Shown: in pieces, positions 1 through 7,056 of the stretch
Position numbering within the stretch: position 1 is the stretch's first letter
Layout: every line of letters begins with the position of its first letter
Assembly (NCBI GenBank): GCA_963524305.1
Contig: CAURGH010000032.1
Span: forward strand, 1 to 17,203
Reading direction: 5' to 3'
Length of the DNA stretch: 17,203 nt
Source: JABCPH02 sp963524305
GTDB lineage: Bacteria; Fusobacteriota; Fusobacteriia; Fusobacteriales; Leptotrichiaceae
Position numbers and translations under genes: made by a program
Notes under the pieces: model-generated
The model's input: only the letters and a program-made list of their open reading frames with translations
Databases searched by the model: none
Told to the model about the DNA's origin: nothing

Positions 1-587
1 AATATGAAACGGGTCAAATTGTAGAATCGGAAATTCCAGAAGAAACAACAGATACTTCAGATGTAAAAATTAGTGATAATTTATTCAAGACATATTTTGA
101 CGATGATAAATTTACTGTAAAAAAATCTTTAAATACACTAGAAACAGAGTTTAAGCGTAAAAAGGGACTTGCTATGCACTATTATTTTGAGCATATATTA
201 AATAATCTGGAAAATGATAAAATTCTTGCAAAATCAGCATTGTATAGTCGATACGGAAATATGCTTGGAAAAAATATTGTTGAAAATTTAATAGAAAGAC
301 TGGATAAATTTATTTCAGAAAATGAAGAAATTTATAGTTCAAAATACAAAGTTTATACGGAATTTGAAATACTAAATTCAGATGGAAAGAAAAGTATAGT
401 CGATAGAATAAATATTGATGAGGAAAATAAAAAAATATATATTTTCGATTATAAAACAGGAGATAATCCCGAAAAAAATAAGGAATATCAAGCACAAATT
501 GAAAAATATCAAAAATTACTTGAAAAAAGATTAGGTGGGGAATATGAAGTTTTTTCTAAATTACTAATAGTTGAAAATATTGAATAA
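1..587 (+). CDS. C-terminal end of an AddA/RecB-type exonuclease (partial)
   Basis: The reading frame is open from base 3, so the gene enters from the left; 194 residues are visible. They contain a PD-(D/E)XK nuclease domain of the type found at the C-terminus of AddA/RecB helicase-nucleases: a GLAMHYYFEHIL helix (the G...H..E motif), then an acidic strand ending in VDRI (metal-binding Asp), the catalytic strand IYIFDYKTG (Asp and Lys), and a Y..Q...Y helix (EYQAQIEKYQKLL). These motifs are seen in the sequence. The family role is DNA end resection for double-strand break repair in the cytoplasm. No iron-sulphur cysteines of the AddB type are visible, so AddA is more likely than AddB, but the helicase part lies outside the window and a stand-alone RecB-like nuclease cannot be excluded. 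An internal ATG at 174 is not the real start, because the nuclease fold needs the residues before it. Confidence 0.85.
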   Translation, partial: YETGQIVESEIPEETTDTSDVKISDNLFKTYFDDDKFTVKKSLNTLETEFKRKKGLAMHYYFEHILNNLENDKILAKSALYSRYGNMLGKNIVENLIERLDKFISENEEIYSSKYKVYTEFEILNSDGKKSIVDRINIDEENKKIYIFDYKTGDNPEKNKEYQAQIEKYQKLLEKRLGGEYEVFSKLLIVENIE

Positions 588-620
588 GGTAAAAAATTTT
601 TTAAAAAAATAGAATAGTTA

Positions 621-649
621 TTGAAAATTTTGATTTTATGAAGTACAAT
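621..649 (+). promoter_or_regulatory. Sigma-70-type promoter of the glucokinase gene
   Basis: TTGAAA (621-626) and TACAAT (644-649) are separated by exactly 17 bp. Each matches the consensus in five of six positions. The predicted start is near 656, about 38 nt before the ATG. It lies in the gap after the nuclease gene, so the glucokinase appears to be its own transcription unit, closed by the terminator at 1655-1690. Confidence 0.65.
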
Positions 650-693
650 AATTATGAGAATGATTTAATAAAATGTGAGGAAGGTGTGAGAAT

Positions 694-1638
694 ATGAAAT
701 ATTATGCGGGAATTGATTTGGGTGGAACGAATACTAAAATAGGGTTAGTTGATGCGGAAGGAAATATAATATTTACTACTATTGTAAAGACAGATTCGTT
801 AGAGGGATTTGAAAAAACAATTGAGAGATTGGCAAAGATTTTGTTGCAACAAGTAAAAAGTTTTGATTTAAATTTTGAAGATGTTCAATCTGTTGGAGTT
901 GGTGTTCCGGGGCCTGTATTGAATACAAGAGTTGTTAAATTTTGGGCAAATTTTCCTTGGAAAAATGGAGTTGATTTAGCATTAGAATTTGAAAAGAATC
1001 TTGGTAAGCCAGTAAAAGTAGATAATGATGTAAATGTTATCACGTTAGGGGAAATGTGGAAAGGTTCTGCACAAGGATATAAAAATGTTTTAGGATTGGC
1101 AATAGGAACTGGAATCGGTGGTGGAATTATTGTCGATGGAAAATTAGTAAGCGGTGAACACGGAGCAGGAGGAGAAGTTGGACACATTAAAGTGGAAAAA
1201 GATGGAAAACTTTGTGGATGTGGACAAAAGGGATGCTGGGAAGCATATGCTTCAGCAACAGGATTAATAAGAGAAGCTCAAAGCAGATTGGCTGTTAATA
1301 AAGTAAATGGACTATATGAGCATGTAAAAAGTAGAACATTAGAAGCGAAGGATGTTTTCGACATGGCTAAGCAAGGAGATCAGTTTTCTTTAGATTTAGT
1401 TGATTACGAAGCAGAATATATTGCTTTAGGAATTGGAAATTTACTTAGCACACTGGATCCTGAAATAGTAGTTGTTGGTGGAGGAGTTGCTTTAGCTGGA
1501 GATATATTATTTGATAAAGTTAAAGAAAAATTAGGAAAATATGCTTTCCCTTCAACAATAGAAAATTTAAAAATAGTTTCAGCTACTTTAGGAAATGATG
1601 CTGGTATTCTAGGAGCGGCTTATTTGGGAATGATGTAA
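694..1638 (+). CDS. ROK-family glucokinase
   Basis: The 314-residue protein phosphorylates glucose (or a related hexose) with ATP in the cytoplasm, feeding glycolysis. Seen in sequence: the N-terminal phosphate-binding motif DLGGTNTKIG (8-17), the catalytic Asp112 in VDNDVN (109-114), the second ATP-binding loop GTGIGGG (138-144), and the ROK signature with the zinc-binding set His164, Cys174, Cys176 and Cys181 (GHIKV...CGCGQKGCWEAYAS). A C-terminal VVVGGGVALAGD loop (259-270) completes the sugar-kinase fold. The length is normal for bacterial ROK glucokinases. The start at 694 is supported by GAGGAAGG at 677-684. Substrate specificity cannot be read with certainty: allose, mannose and N-acetylmannosamine kinases share the fold, and the lack of an N-terminal helix-turn-helix excludes a NagC/Mlc-type repressor. 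It is flanked by its own promoter and terminator. Confidence 0.92.
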   Translation: MKYYAGIDLGGTNTKIGLVDAEGNIIFTTIVKTDSLEGFEKTIERLAKILLQQVKSFDLNFEDVQSVGVGVPGPVLNTRVVKFWANFPWKNGVDLALEFEKNLGKPVKVDNDVNVITLGEMWKGSAQGYKNVLGLAIGTGIGGGIIVDGKLVSGEHGAGGEVGHIKVEKDGKLCGCGQKGCWEAYASATGLIREAQSRLAVNKVNGLYEHVKSRTLEAKDVFDMAKQGDQFSLDLVDYEAEYIALGIGNLLSTLDPEIVVVGGGVALAGDILFDKVKEKLGKYAFPSTIENLKIVSATLGNDAGILGAAYLGMM

Positions 1639-1654
1639 TCAGTGCGATTTAAGG

Positions 1655-1690
1655 ATATTGAGAGTTCGGTTGCAGCTCTCAATATTTTTT
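1655..1690 (+). terminator. Rho-independent terminator after the glucokinase gene
   Basis: A perfect 10-bp stem, ATATTGAGAG (1655-1664) with CTCTCAATAT (1676-1685), encloses an 11-nt loop and runs into six Ts followed by a further T-rich stretch. It begins 16 nt after the glucokinase stop. It is the strongest intrinsic terminator in the window and separates glucokinase from the adenosyltransferase operon. Confidence 0.9.
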
Positions 1691-1705
1691 ATTTTAAGAA
1701 ATTAG

Positions 1706-1759
1706 AAAGGAGAAAGAATGTCTTAATTATTTTTATGAGACAGTTCTAATAAAACTATG
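1706..1759 (+). promoter_or_regulatory. Split ribosome binding site: Shine-Dalgarno, hairpin, then start codon
   Basis: AAAGGAG (1706-1712) is the only good Shine-Dalgarno before the adenosyltransferase, yet the ATG is at 1757, 44 nt away. The gap contains an inverted repeat: AGAA-TGTCT (1715-1723) pairs with AGACA-G-TTCT (1738-1747), nine pairs with G1743 bulged and a 14-nt loop. Folding would leave about 11 unpaired nt between the Shine-Dalgarno and the ATG, close to a usable spacing. The stem also holds ATG-TCT-TAA (1718-1726), a two-codon ORF with ideal spacing from the Shine-Dalgarno, and the loop holds the ATG of a second mini-ORF (M-R-Q-F-stop, 1735-1749). Either hairpin bridging or reinitiation could start the main gene; both are inferences. 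Confidence 0.5.
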
Positions 1760-2332
1760 AAAATATATACAAAATATGGAGATAAAGGATTTACAAAATT
1801 ATATGGTGGCGACAGGGTAAAAAAAACTCATAAAAGAATAGAAGCTTGTGGGACTGCAGATGAGGTTTGTTCTTTGCTTGCAGTAGTTGTTGTAGAAATG
1901 CGGGAAAATGAGATTTTGGATGATATTAGAAAAGAGTGTGAGGAAATTCAGCAACAACTTTTTGATTGTGGAAGTGATTTGGCGACTCCAAGAGAATTAA
2001 GACCTTACAAGCAAAAAGAAGAAGATGTTCAGTATCTTGAGCAAAGAATAGATGAATATATTTCAATTTTACCTAAAATGGAACATTTCATAATTCCTGG
2101 AGGAAGTAAAGTTTCAAGTTTTTTGCATATGGTAAGAACAGCAACAAGAAGACTAGAGAGAATAATGGTAGCATTAATTGATGAAGGTGAAGCAGTAAAT
2201 GAGACTAGCCTAATATACATAAATCGTTTGTCAGATTATTTTTTCGTAATTGCGTGTGTTGTGAACTTGAAATTGAATGTGGCTGAAACAGTGTATAAGA
2301 GAAGTCCAAAAGTATTCAGAACTAAGAAATAG
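1757..2332 (+). CDS. PduO-type ATP:cob(I)alamin adenosyltransferase
   Basis: The 191-residue cytoplasmic enzyme transfers the adenosyl group of ATP to cob(I)alamin, making coenzyme B12. Family motifs are clear: YTKYGDKGFTKLYGGDRVKK (4-23) is the N-terminal ATP-binding segment, EACGTADE (29-36) follows, FIIPGG (111-116), the arginine-rich helix LHMVRTATRRLER (123-135) that contacts the triphosphate, and YINRLSDYFFVIA (154-166). Length is normal. It is the first gene of a close run with the two TPR genes (24 and 18 nt gaps) and uvrB; no B12-dependent enzyme or B12 transporter lies in the window, so its client is unknown. The start at 1757 is the only in-frame ATG after stops at 1724 and 1733 and is needed to keep the YTKYGDKG motif, but it lacks a normally placed ribosome binding site. 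The EutT and CobA (BtuR) families are different folds. Confidence 0.93.
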   Translation: MKIYTKYGDKGFTKLYGGDRVKKTHKRIEACGTADEVCSLLAVVVVEMRENEILDDIRKECEEIQQQLFDCGSDLATPRELRPYKQKEEDVQYLEQRIDEYISILPKMEHFIIPGGSKVSSFLHMVRTATRRLERIMVALIDEGEAVNETSLIYINRLSDYFFVIACVVNLKLNVAETVYKRSPKVFRTKK

Positions 2333-2356
2333 ATTATATAATAGGATGGTGTTTGA

Positions 2357-3142
2357 ATGAAAAAAATATTAATATTTTTATTAATTTTATCTAATTTAAC
2401 TTTCGGAGCGCAAAAAATGTCTTTAGTTTCAAAAGAAACTGATAAAATTTTGGAGCAAGTATCAAAGGACTTTGATAGGGGGAACTCTCAAAAAGCTATA
2501 TCAACATTGAAAAAGCAAATAGCTGAAGACCCTTCAAAAATTATTTATAAAGTAGCACTTGGTTTTGCATATGAGGAAATGGGAAGAAAAAGTGAAGCGG
2601 AAAAAGAATTTAATGAAGCTGTAGAATTACAGAAAAAATATCCTTTTTTTGCTGAAAATGGTGAAAAATATGATATGAGATTATTAATCGGAGTGATCTA
2701 TTTTTCAGAAAATGATTATGATGAAACGTTAAAATGGTTAAAACAAGTTGATGATAAAGAATTTTACAGATCTACAAATGAGGAAAAGGGAATTTTTTTA
2801 GGAATTGTTAATTTTCAGGCAGAAAATTATGAAGAAGCAAAAAAATATTTGTTGCAGTCATATGCTTATGATAAAATAGGGGCGTCAGAAAATGTTCTGG
2901 GAATGATTTATTGGGGAGAAGGAAATCAAAAAGAAGCTCAAAAATGGTTTTTAAAATCTTCAGATAAAGGAAATTCAGGAGCTCAAGCAAATTTGGGATC
3001 ACTTTATTATGAACTAAATGATAAAAAAGAGTCGTTAAAATGGTTGGAAAAAGCCTATGAAACAGCAAGAAAAGATAAAGATACTGAAAAAATGGAAGAA
3101 ATAAAAGAAATGATAAAAGATGTAAAAGATTCTCAAGAATAA
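2357..3142 (+). CDS. Secreted TPR/Sel1-like repeat protein (first of a pair)
   Basis: The 261-residue protein starts with a signal peptide (MKKILIFLLILSNLTFGA, likely cut near residue 18) and no lipobox cysteine, so it should be periplasmic. The rest is helical repeat: TPR-like pairs at about 62-92 (ALGFAYEEMGRKSEAEKEF), 108-132, 145-172 and a Sel1-like stretch at 178-235 (LGMIYWGEGNQKEAQKWFLKSSDKG and ANLGSLYYELNDKKESLKWL). Such repeats bind other proteins or peptides; no enzymatic domain is visible and no specific function is claimed. The start is supported by AGGATGGTG about 7 nt upstream. The neighbouring downstream gene is a diverged paralogue with the same layout, suggesting tandem duplication. 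Both lie between a B12 enzyme and a DNA repair gene, so the operon gives no clear hint of function. Confidence 0.85.
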   Translation: MKKILIFLLILSNLTFGAQKMSLVSKETDKILEQVSKDFDRGNSQKAISTLKKQIAEDPSKIIYKVALGFAYEEMGRKSEAEKEFNEAVELQKKYPFFAENGEKYDMRLLIGVIYFSENDYDETLKWLKQVDDKEFYRSTNEEKGIFLGIVNFQAENYEEAKKYLLQSYAYDKIGASENVLGMIYWGEGNQKEAQKWFLKSSDKGNSGAQANLGSLYYELNDKKESLKWLEKAYETARKDKDTEKMEEIKEMIKDVKDSQE

Positions 3143-3160
3143 AAACAGAAAGGGGAAAAT

Positions 3161-3910
3161 ATGAAAAAATATTTGATTTTATTATTATTAGTGGCGAATT
3201 TAGGATTAGGAATACAAGGTTTTTCGGCTATGACGAGAGAAGAAAAAATAAGTTTGGAAAAGCAAATAGATGAAGCGTATGATAAGAATGACAATAAAAA
3301 AACGATGTCTTTAGTTTCAAGATATGTAAAAGAGTTCCCTAATAATGCTGATTATTTGAATAAATTAGGAGTTTTGTATGCTAACGAAAATAATTACAAG
3401 GAAGCAGAAAAATGGTATTTAAAAGCTGTTGAAAATGGGAACTTGACAGCAATTTCAAATTTGGCAGATAATTATTCTCAATTGAAAGATTACGAAAAAG
3501 CAATAAAATATTATAAAGAGTATGAAAAAGTAGCAGATAATCCTAGAAATTATACTTGGATAGCAGCGGCATATGAAAATTTGGAAGATTATAAAAATGC
3601 AAGAGAGTGGTATTTTAAAGCACTAAAAACTGAAAAAGATGGATTTTCTGAAAATCATTTAGGATTAATGGCAGATAATGAAGGAAATCAAAAAGAAGCA
3701 TTAAAATGGTATCAAGCTTCTGCACAAAAAGGATATTTATGGGGATATAGTAATTTAGCTACTACGTATATTGAATTGGGAGATTATGAAACTGCAGAAA
3801 AATGGGTAATTAAAGGATTAGATTTAGCTAAAAAATCTAAAGATTCTGATAATGCGGCTGTAAAAAAAGAAATGCAAGATACTTATGATTACATTCAAAA
3901 GGTGAAATAG
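3161..3910 (+). CDS. Secreted TPR/Sel1-like repeat protein (second of a pair)
   Basis: This 249-residue protein has a signal peptide (MKKYLILLLLVANLGLGIQGFSA, likely cut near residue 23) and then TPR/Sel1-like helix pairs at about 66-92 (LNKLGVLYANENNYKEAEKWYLKAVENG), 98-122, 131-156, 166-191 (LGLMADNEGNQKEALKWYQASAQKG) and 198-224 (LATTYIELGDYETAEKWVIKGL). It shares with the upstream gene the EGNQKEAxKW repeat and the overall order, which shows common descent. It starts 19 nt after the upstream stop, with AGAAAGGGG as ribosome binding site, so both are probably made from one mRNA. A periplasmic scaffold or peptide-binding role is a family-level guess; nothing catalytic is seen. Confidence 0.85.
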   Translation: MKKYLILLLLVANLGLGIQGFSAMTREEKISLEKQIDEAYDKNDNKKTMSLVSRYVKEFPNNADYLNKLGVLYANENNYKEAEKWYLKAVENGNLTAISNLADNYSQLKDYEKAIKYYKEYEKVADNPRNYTWIAAAYENLEDYKNAREWYFKALKTEKDGFSENHLGLMADNEGNQKEALKWYQASAQKGYLWGYSNLATTYIELGDYETAEKWVIKGLDLAKKSKDSDNAAVKKEMQDTYDYIQKVK

Positions 3911-3928
3911 TATCTTAGAAGAAAAGAG

Positions 3929-5914
3929 ATGATGAATATGGATTTTAAGATACATTCAAAATTTAAACCTACTGGAGATCAACCTGAAGCAATTGAAAAA
4001 ATTGTCGAAAATTTAGAAAATGGAATTTCGGATCAAATTTTGTTGGGAGTTACAGGTTCTGGAAAAACTTTTACTATTGCAAATGTTATTGAAAAAGTAA
4101 ATAGACCAGCATTAATAATGGCTCCAAATAAAACTTTGGCTGCGCAGCTATATAACGAATATAAACAATTTTTTCCAGAAAATGCAGTAGAATATTTCGT
4201 TTCATATTATGATTATTACCAACCAGAAGCCTACATTATGCAAACTGACACATATATCGAAAAAGACTCTTCGATTAATGATGAAATCGACAAACTACGA
4301 CATGCGGCAACGGCGGCACTTTTAAATAGAAGAGATGTAATTATTGTAGCATCAGTTTCAGCTATTTATGGATTGGGATCGCCAGAAGCGTATAAGGAAA
4401 AATCAATACCAATTGATGTTGAAACAAATGGTATTGATAGGAATGAACTTATAAAAAAATTGATTTTTCTGAGATATGAGCGGAATGATATAGCTTTTGA
4501 GCGTGGAAAATTTAGAGTGAAAGGTGATATTATTGATTTACATCCATCGTATTTGGATACGGGATATAGATTTGAATTTTTTGGAGATGACTTAGAAAGT
4601 ATTTCTGAAATAAATACGCTTACAGGACAAAAAATTAAGACGATAAAAAGGGTAACAATAATGCCAGCGACACACTATTTATCAACAGAAGATACTGAAA
4701 AAATATTTTCTCAAATAAAAAAAGAAATGGAAGAAAGGGTTCATTTTTTTCAAAAAAATGGACAATTGTTGGAAGCGCAAAGAATAAAGCAGCGAACCGA
4801 ATACGATTTGGAAATGATTAATGAAATTGGTTATTGCAAGGGAATTGAGAATTACTCTAGATATTTGACTGGAAAATCTGAAGGAGAGGCACCAGATACG
4901 TTGATTGATTATTTTCCTGATGATTTGGTTGTATTTCTTGATGAATCGCACATTTCTGTACCGCAAATAAATGGGATGTATAAAGGAGATAGAGCGAGAA
5001 AGCAATCATTGATTGACAATGGATTTAGGTTACCAAGTGCGTACGATAACAGACCGTTGAAATTTGAAGAGTTTTTTGGGAAAATACCACAAGTAGTTTA
5101 TGTTTCTGCAACTCCAAGTGATTATGAATTGGAACATTCTAAAGGAGAAATCGTTGAGCAATTGGTTAGACCGACTGGAATTGTGGAACCAGATATTGAA
5201 ATTAGAGAAACTAAAAATCAGATTGATGACTTGATGGATGAAATAAAAGAGCGAACAAATCGAAGAGAACGAGTTCTTGTAACGACATTAACGAAGAAAA
5301 TGGCTGAAGAGTTAACAGATTATTATTTGGAATTCGGGATAAAGGTAAAATATATGCACTCGGATATTGATACGCTTGAAAGAACGGAAATTATAAGGGA
5401 TTTGAGAAAAGGAGTGTTCAATGTTTTGGTTGGAATAAACCTATTGAGAGAGGGCCTTGATATTCCTGAAGTTTCGCTTGTAGCAATTTTAGAAGCTGAT
5501 AAAGAGGGATATTTACGTTCTAGAAGGTCCTTGATTCAAACGATGGGTAGAGCTGCAAGAAATGCACATGGACAAGTTATTTTGTATGCTGATAGAATGA
5601 CAGGTTCTATGCAAGAAGCAATTGACGAGGTTAATAGACGGCGTGAAATCCAAGAAAAATACAATAAAGAGCATAATATAAATCCAAAAACTGTTGAAAG
5701 ACAAATAGAAGAATCACTTGTAGATTACGAAATTGAGCAAGAAAATAAAATTAATAAGGCTAAAAAAGAATATAGAAGTCAATTTGAAATTGAAAAAGAA
5801 ATTAAATCGCTTAATAAAAAGATTCAAAAATTGGCAGAAGAACTTAATTTTGAGGAAGCAATTAAATTAAGAGATAAAATGAATGAATTGAAGAAAATAT
5901 TGCTAGAATTGTAA
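3929..5914 (+). CDS. uvrB: UvrB, excinuclease ABC subunit B
   Basis: The 661-residue protein is the damage-verifying helicase-like subunit of nucleotide excision repair; it is loaded by UvrA and recruits UvrC. Seen in order: FKPTGDQPEAI (12-22), Walker A GVTGSGKT (40-47), the beta-hairpin YYDYYQPEAY (93-102) that inserts behind the lesion, the UvrB-specific GxGSPE block (148-153), motif II FLDESH (336-341), VSATPSDYE (392-400), LLREGLDIPE (505-514), motif VI QTMGRAARN (537-545), and a C-terminal UVR domain (about 625-660, LNFEEAIKLRDKM) that binds UvrC. Length is canonical. The start is ambiguous: ATGs lie at 3929, 3932 and 3938. The GAGATGAT just before 3938 resembles a Shine-Dalgarno, so translation may begin at 3938 (M-D-F-K-I-H-S). 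It follows the second TPR gene by 18 nt and is probably cotranscribed. Confidence 0.97.
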   Translation: MMNMDFKIHSKFKPTGDQPEAIEKIVENLENGISDQILLGVTGSGKTFTIANVIEKVNRPALIMAPNKTLAAQLYNEYKQFFPENAVEYFVSYYDYYQPEAYIMQTDTYIEKDSSINDEIDKLRHAATAALLNRRDVIIVASVSAIYGLGSPEAYKEKSIPIDVETNGIDRNELIKKLIFLRYERNDIAFERGKFRVKGDIIDLHPSYLDTGYRFEFFGDDLESISEINTLTGQKIKTIKRVTIMPATHYLSTEDTEKIFSQIKKEMEERVHFFQKNGQLLEAQRIKQRTEYDLEMINEIGYCKGIENYSRYLTGKSEGEAPDTLIDYFPDDLVVFLDESHISVPQINGMYKGDRARKQSLIDNGFRLPSAYDNRPLKFEEFFGKIPQVVYVSATPSDYELEHSKGEIVEQLVRPTGIVEPDIEIRETKNQIDDLMDEIKERTNRRERVLVTTLTKKMAEELTDYYLEFGIKVKYMHSDIDTLERTEIIRDLRKGVFNVLVGINLLREGLDIPEVSLVAILEADKEGYLRSRRSLIQTMGRAARNAHGQVILYADRMTGSMQEAIDEVNRRREIQEKYNKEHNINPKTVERQIEESLVDYEIEQENKINKAKKEYRSQFEIEKEIKSLNKKIQKLAEELNFEEAIKLRDKMNELKKILLEL

Positions 5915-6085
5915 AAAATTAATATAGCCTAAAAGATATATAAATATTGGCTTAGAAGCTAATAATAAATTAAGTAAAAGAAAAAATAAAACAAAATTTA
6001 ATAAAAATCTATTGAAATTTTTTAAAAAATATTGTAAAATAGACAAGATAATTAATTAAATAAAGAAAATAAGGAGAATAATATA
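5915..6085 (+). promoter_or_regulatory. Intergenic region with promoter for the 269-aa protein gene
   Basis: TTGAAA (6012-6017) and TAAAAT (6035-6040) are spaced by 17 bp, predicting a start near 6047. AAGGAG at 6071-6076 is the ribosome binding site for the ATG at 6086. No convincing intrinsic terminator follows uvrB: the short AGCC...GGCT repeat near 5926-5953 has no T-run. Confidence 0.6.
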
Positions 6086-6895
6086 ATGTCTAAAAAAAAT
6101 GGAAAAGAAGTGAAAGAAGCAGTTAAAGAATTAACTTTAACAAAAAAAGAGAGAGAAGGATTAAACGAAGAAGAAATTAGAAATTTATTAGTTAATAAAG
6201 CAATCTTAGAAGAAGCAAAAAAATATAAATTTACAGATGAAGAAAAAGAAGAATTTGATTATTTCTTCACAAATGAAAAATGTAAATATTTCATTGCTAA
6301 ATCTATCGAAGATAGAATTTCAATCAATGAAAATGATATTACAAAAATTTATACAGAAAATAAAGCTAGTTTTGATGCACAAAACATTCCTTTTTCTCAA
6401 GCAAGAGAAAGAATCCAAAGAGATTTATTAAATCAACAAGTTGCAGTTTTAGAAGGAGATGAAATTTCAAAATTAGTAGATGAAATGGCTGATTCAGTAG
6501 AAATCACTAAAAAAGAAATTATTTTCTCAAAAGGAAATTCAGAAGTAATTAAAACTATTATCATTAGTAAAGTTATTTCAGAAGAATTGAATAAAGGAGA
6601 TTTCTTGAAAAAAAATAAAGAAGATATTGAAACTATCGAAAACAATGTTTACATCAATTTCTATTTAGATTTACAAATTAGAAAAACTGTAACAGTAACT
6701 CAAGAAGAAATCGTTGAAATTTATGAAAATGAAAAAGGTAAATTAGGAAATATCACTCCTAATGATGCTTACCAACAAATTGGAAATGGATTAATTAACA
6801 ATAAAGCAATCAATGAAAGAAATAATTTAATTAATAAAATTGCAAAAGATTATAACGTAGAAGAATTAACAAAAAAATATGCTGAAGAAAAATAG
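6086..6895 (+). CDS. Cytoplasmic helical protein with duplicated SurA-N-like domain
   Basis: I do not recognise a named family for this 269-residue, highly charged (Lys/Glu-rich) protein. It has no signal peptide or membrane segment. Two halves appear homologous: about 33-140 and 155-265. Within them, SIEDRISINENDITKIYTEN (73-92) aligns with QIRKTVTVTQEEIVEIYENE (197-216), and IPFSQARERIQRDLLNQQ (101-118) with ITPNDAYQQIGNGLINNK (223-240). The pattern 'I/V-T...EI..IYE......-S..A...I...L' is that of the helical chaperone domain of SurA/PpiD/PrsA proteins, but no rotamase domain is present. A cytoplasmic chaperone-like or ribosome-associated role is only a guess. Codon choice uses more ATC, TTC and AAC than most neighbours, and it has a strong promoter and an AAGGAG site, all suggesting high expression. 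It stands alone between uvrB and glmS. Confidence 0.75.
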   Translation: MSKKNGKEVKEAVKELTLTKKEREGLNEEEIRNLLVNKAILEEAKKYKFTDEEKEEFDYFFTNEKCKYFIAKSIEDRISINENDITKIYTENKASFDAQNIPFSQARERIQRDLLNQQVAVLEGDEISKLVDEMADSVEITKKEIIFSKGNSEVIKTIIISKVISEELNKGDFLKKNKEDIETIENNVYINFYLDLQIRKTVTVTQEEIVEIYENEKGKLGNITPNDAYQQIGNGLINNKAINERNNLINKIAKDYNVEELTKKYAEEK

Positions 6896-6919
6896 ACAAA
6901 AATAAATTAAATTATTTGG

Positions 6920-7003
6920 AATATGGTCATATCTTTATGTTAAAGATTGTATTTTCTTAATTTGTTAAGAGAAGGAAATCTTTTCATAAAATTTGACCAT
7001 ATT
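6920..7003. repeat. Compound inverted repeat upstream of the glmS promoter
   Basis: AATATGGTCA (6920-6929) and TGACCATATT (6994-7003) form perfect 10-bp outer arms. They enclose ATCTTTA/TAAAGAT (6931-6937 and 6941-6947, 3-nt loop) and TTTTCTTAA/TTAAGAGAA (6952-6960 and 6965-6973, nine pairs with one T.G, loop TTTG). A competing pairing AAAGATT (6942-6948) with AATCTTT (6977-6983) also exists. The right arm contains the TTGACC -35 box of the glmS promoter. It could be the end of the upstream transcript, a small structured RNA or an operator; the sequence does not decide. Confidence 0.6.
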
Positions 7004-7021
7004 TGATTTTTATTGTATAAT
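6993..7021 (+). promoter_or_regulatory. Near-consensus sigma-70 promoter of glmS
   Basis: TTGACC (6993-6998) and TATAAT (7016-7021) are 17 bp apart: five of six and six of six consensus matches. The start would be near 7028, about 30 nt before the ribozyme cleavage site. The -35 box lies inside the right arm of the inverted repeat 6920-7003, so a protein bound to that arm could block transcription (inference). Confidence 0.8.
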
Positions 7022-7056
7022 ATAAAACGAAGAGTCTGAAAAATAAAAAATAAAAA

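Noticed and set aside
588..620. Terminator after the nuclease gene
   Set aside because: The A/T runs near 591-609 can pair only by A-T and have no GC stem, so they are not convincing as an intrinsic terminator.
885..1187. Minus-strand ORF opposite the glucokinase gene, and similar ORFs at 4682-5005, 7230-7517 and 14514-14753
   Set aside because: All lie opposite clear genes, lack ribosome binding sites and encode low-complexity or unrecognisable sequence.
6920..7003. MITE or insertion sequence with 10-bp terminal inverted repeats
   Set aside because: No target-site duplication flanks the arms and the inner part is made of hairpins, so a structured or regulatory element is more likely.
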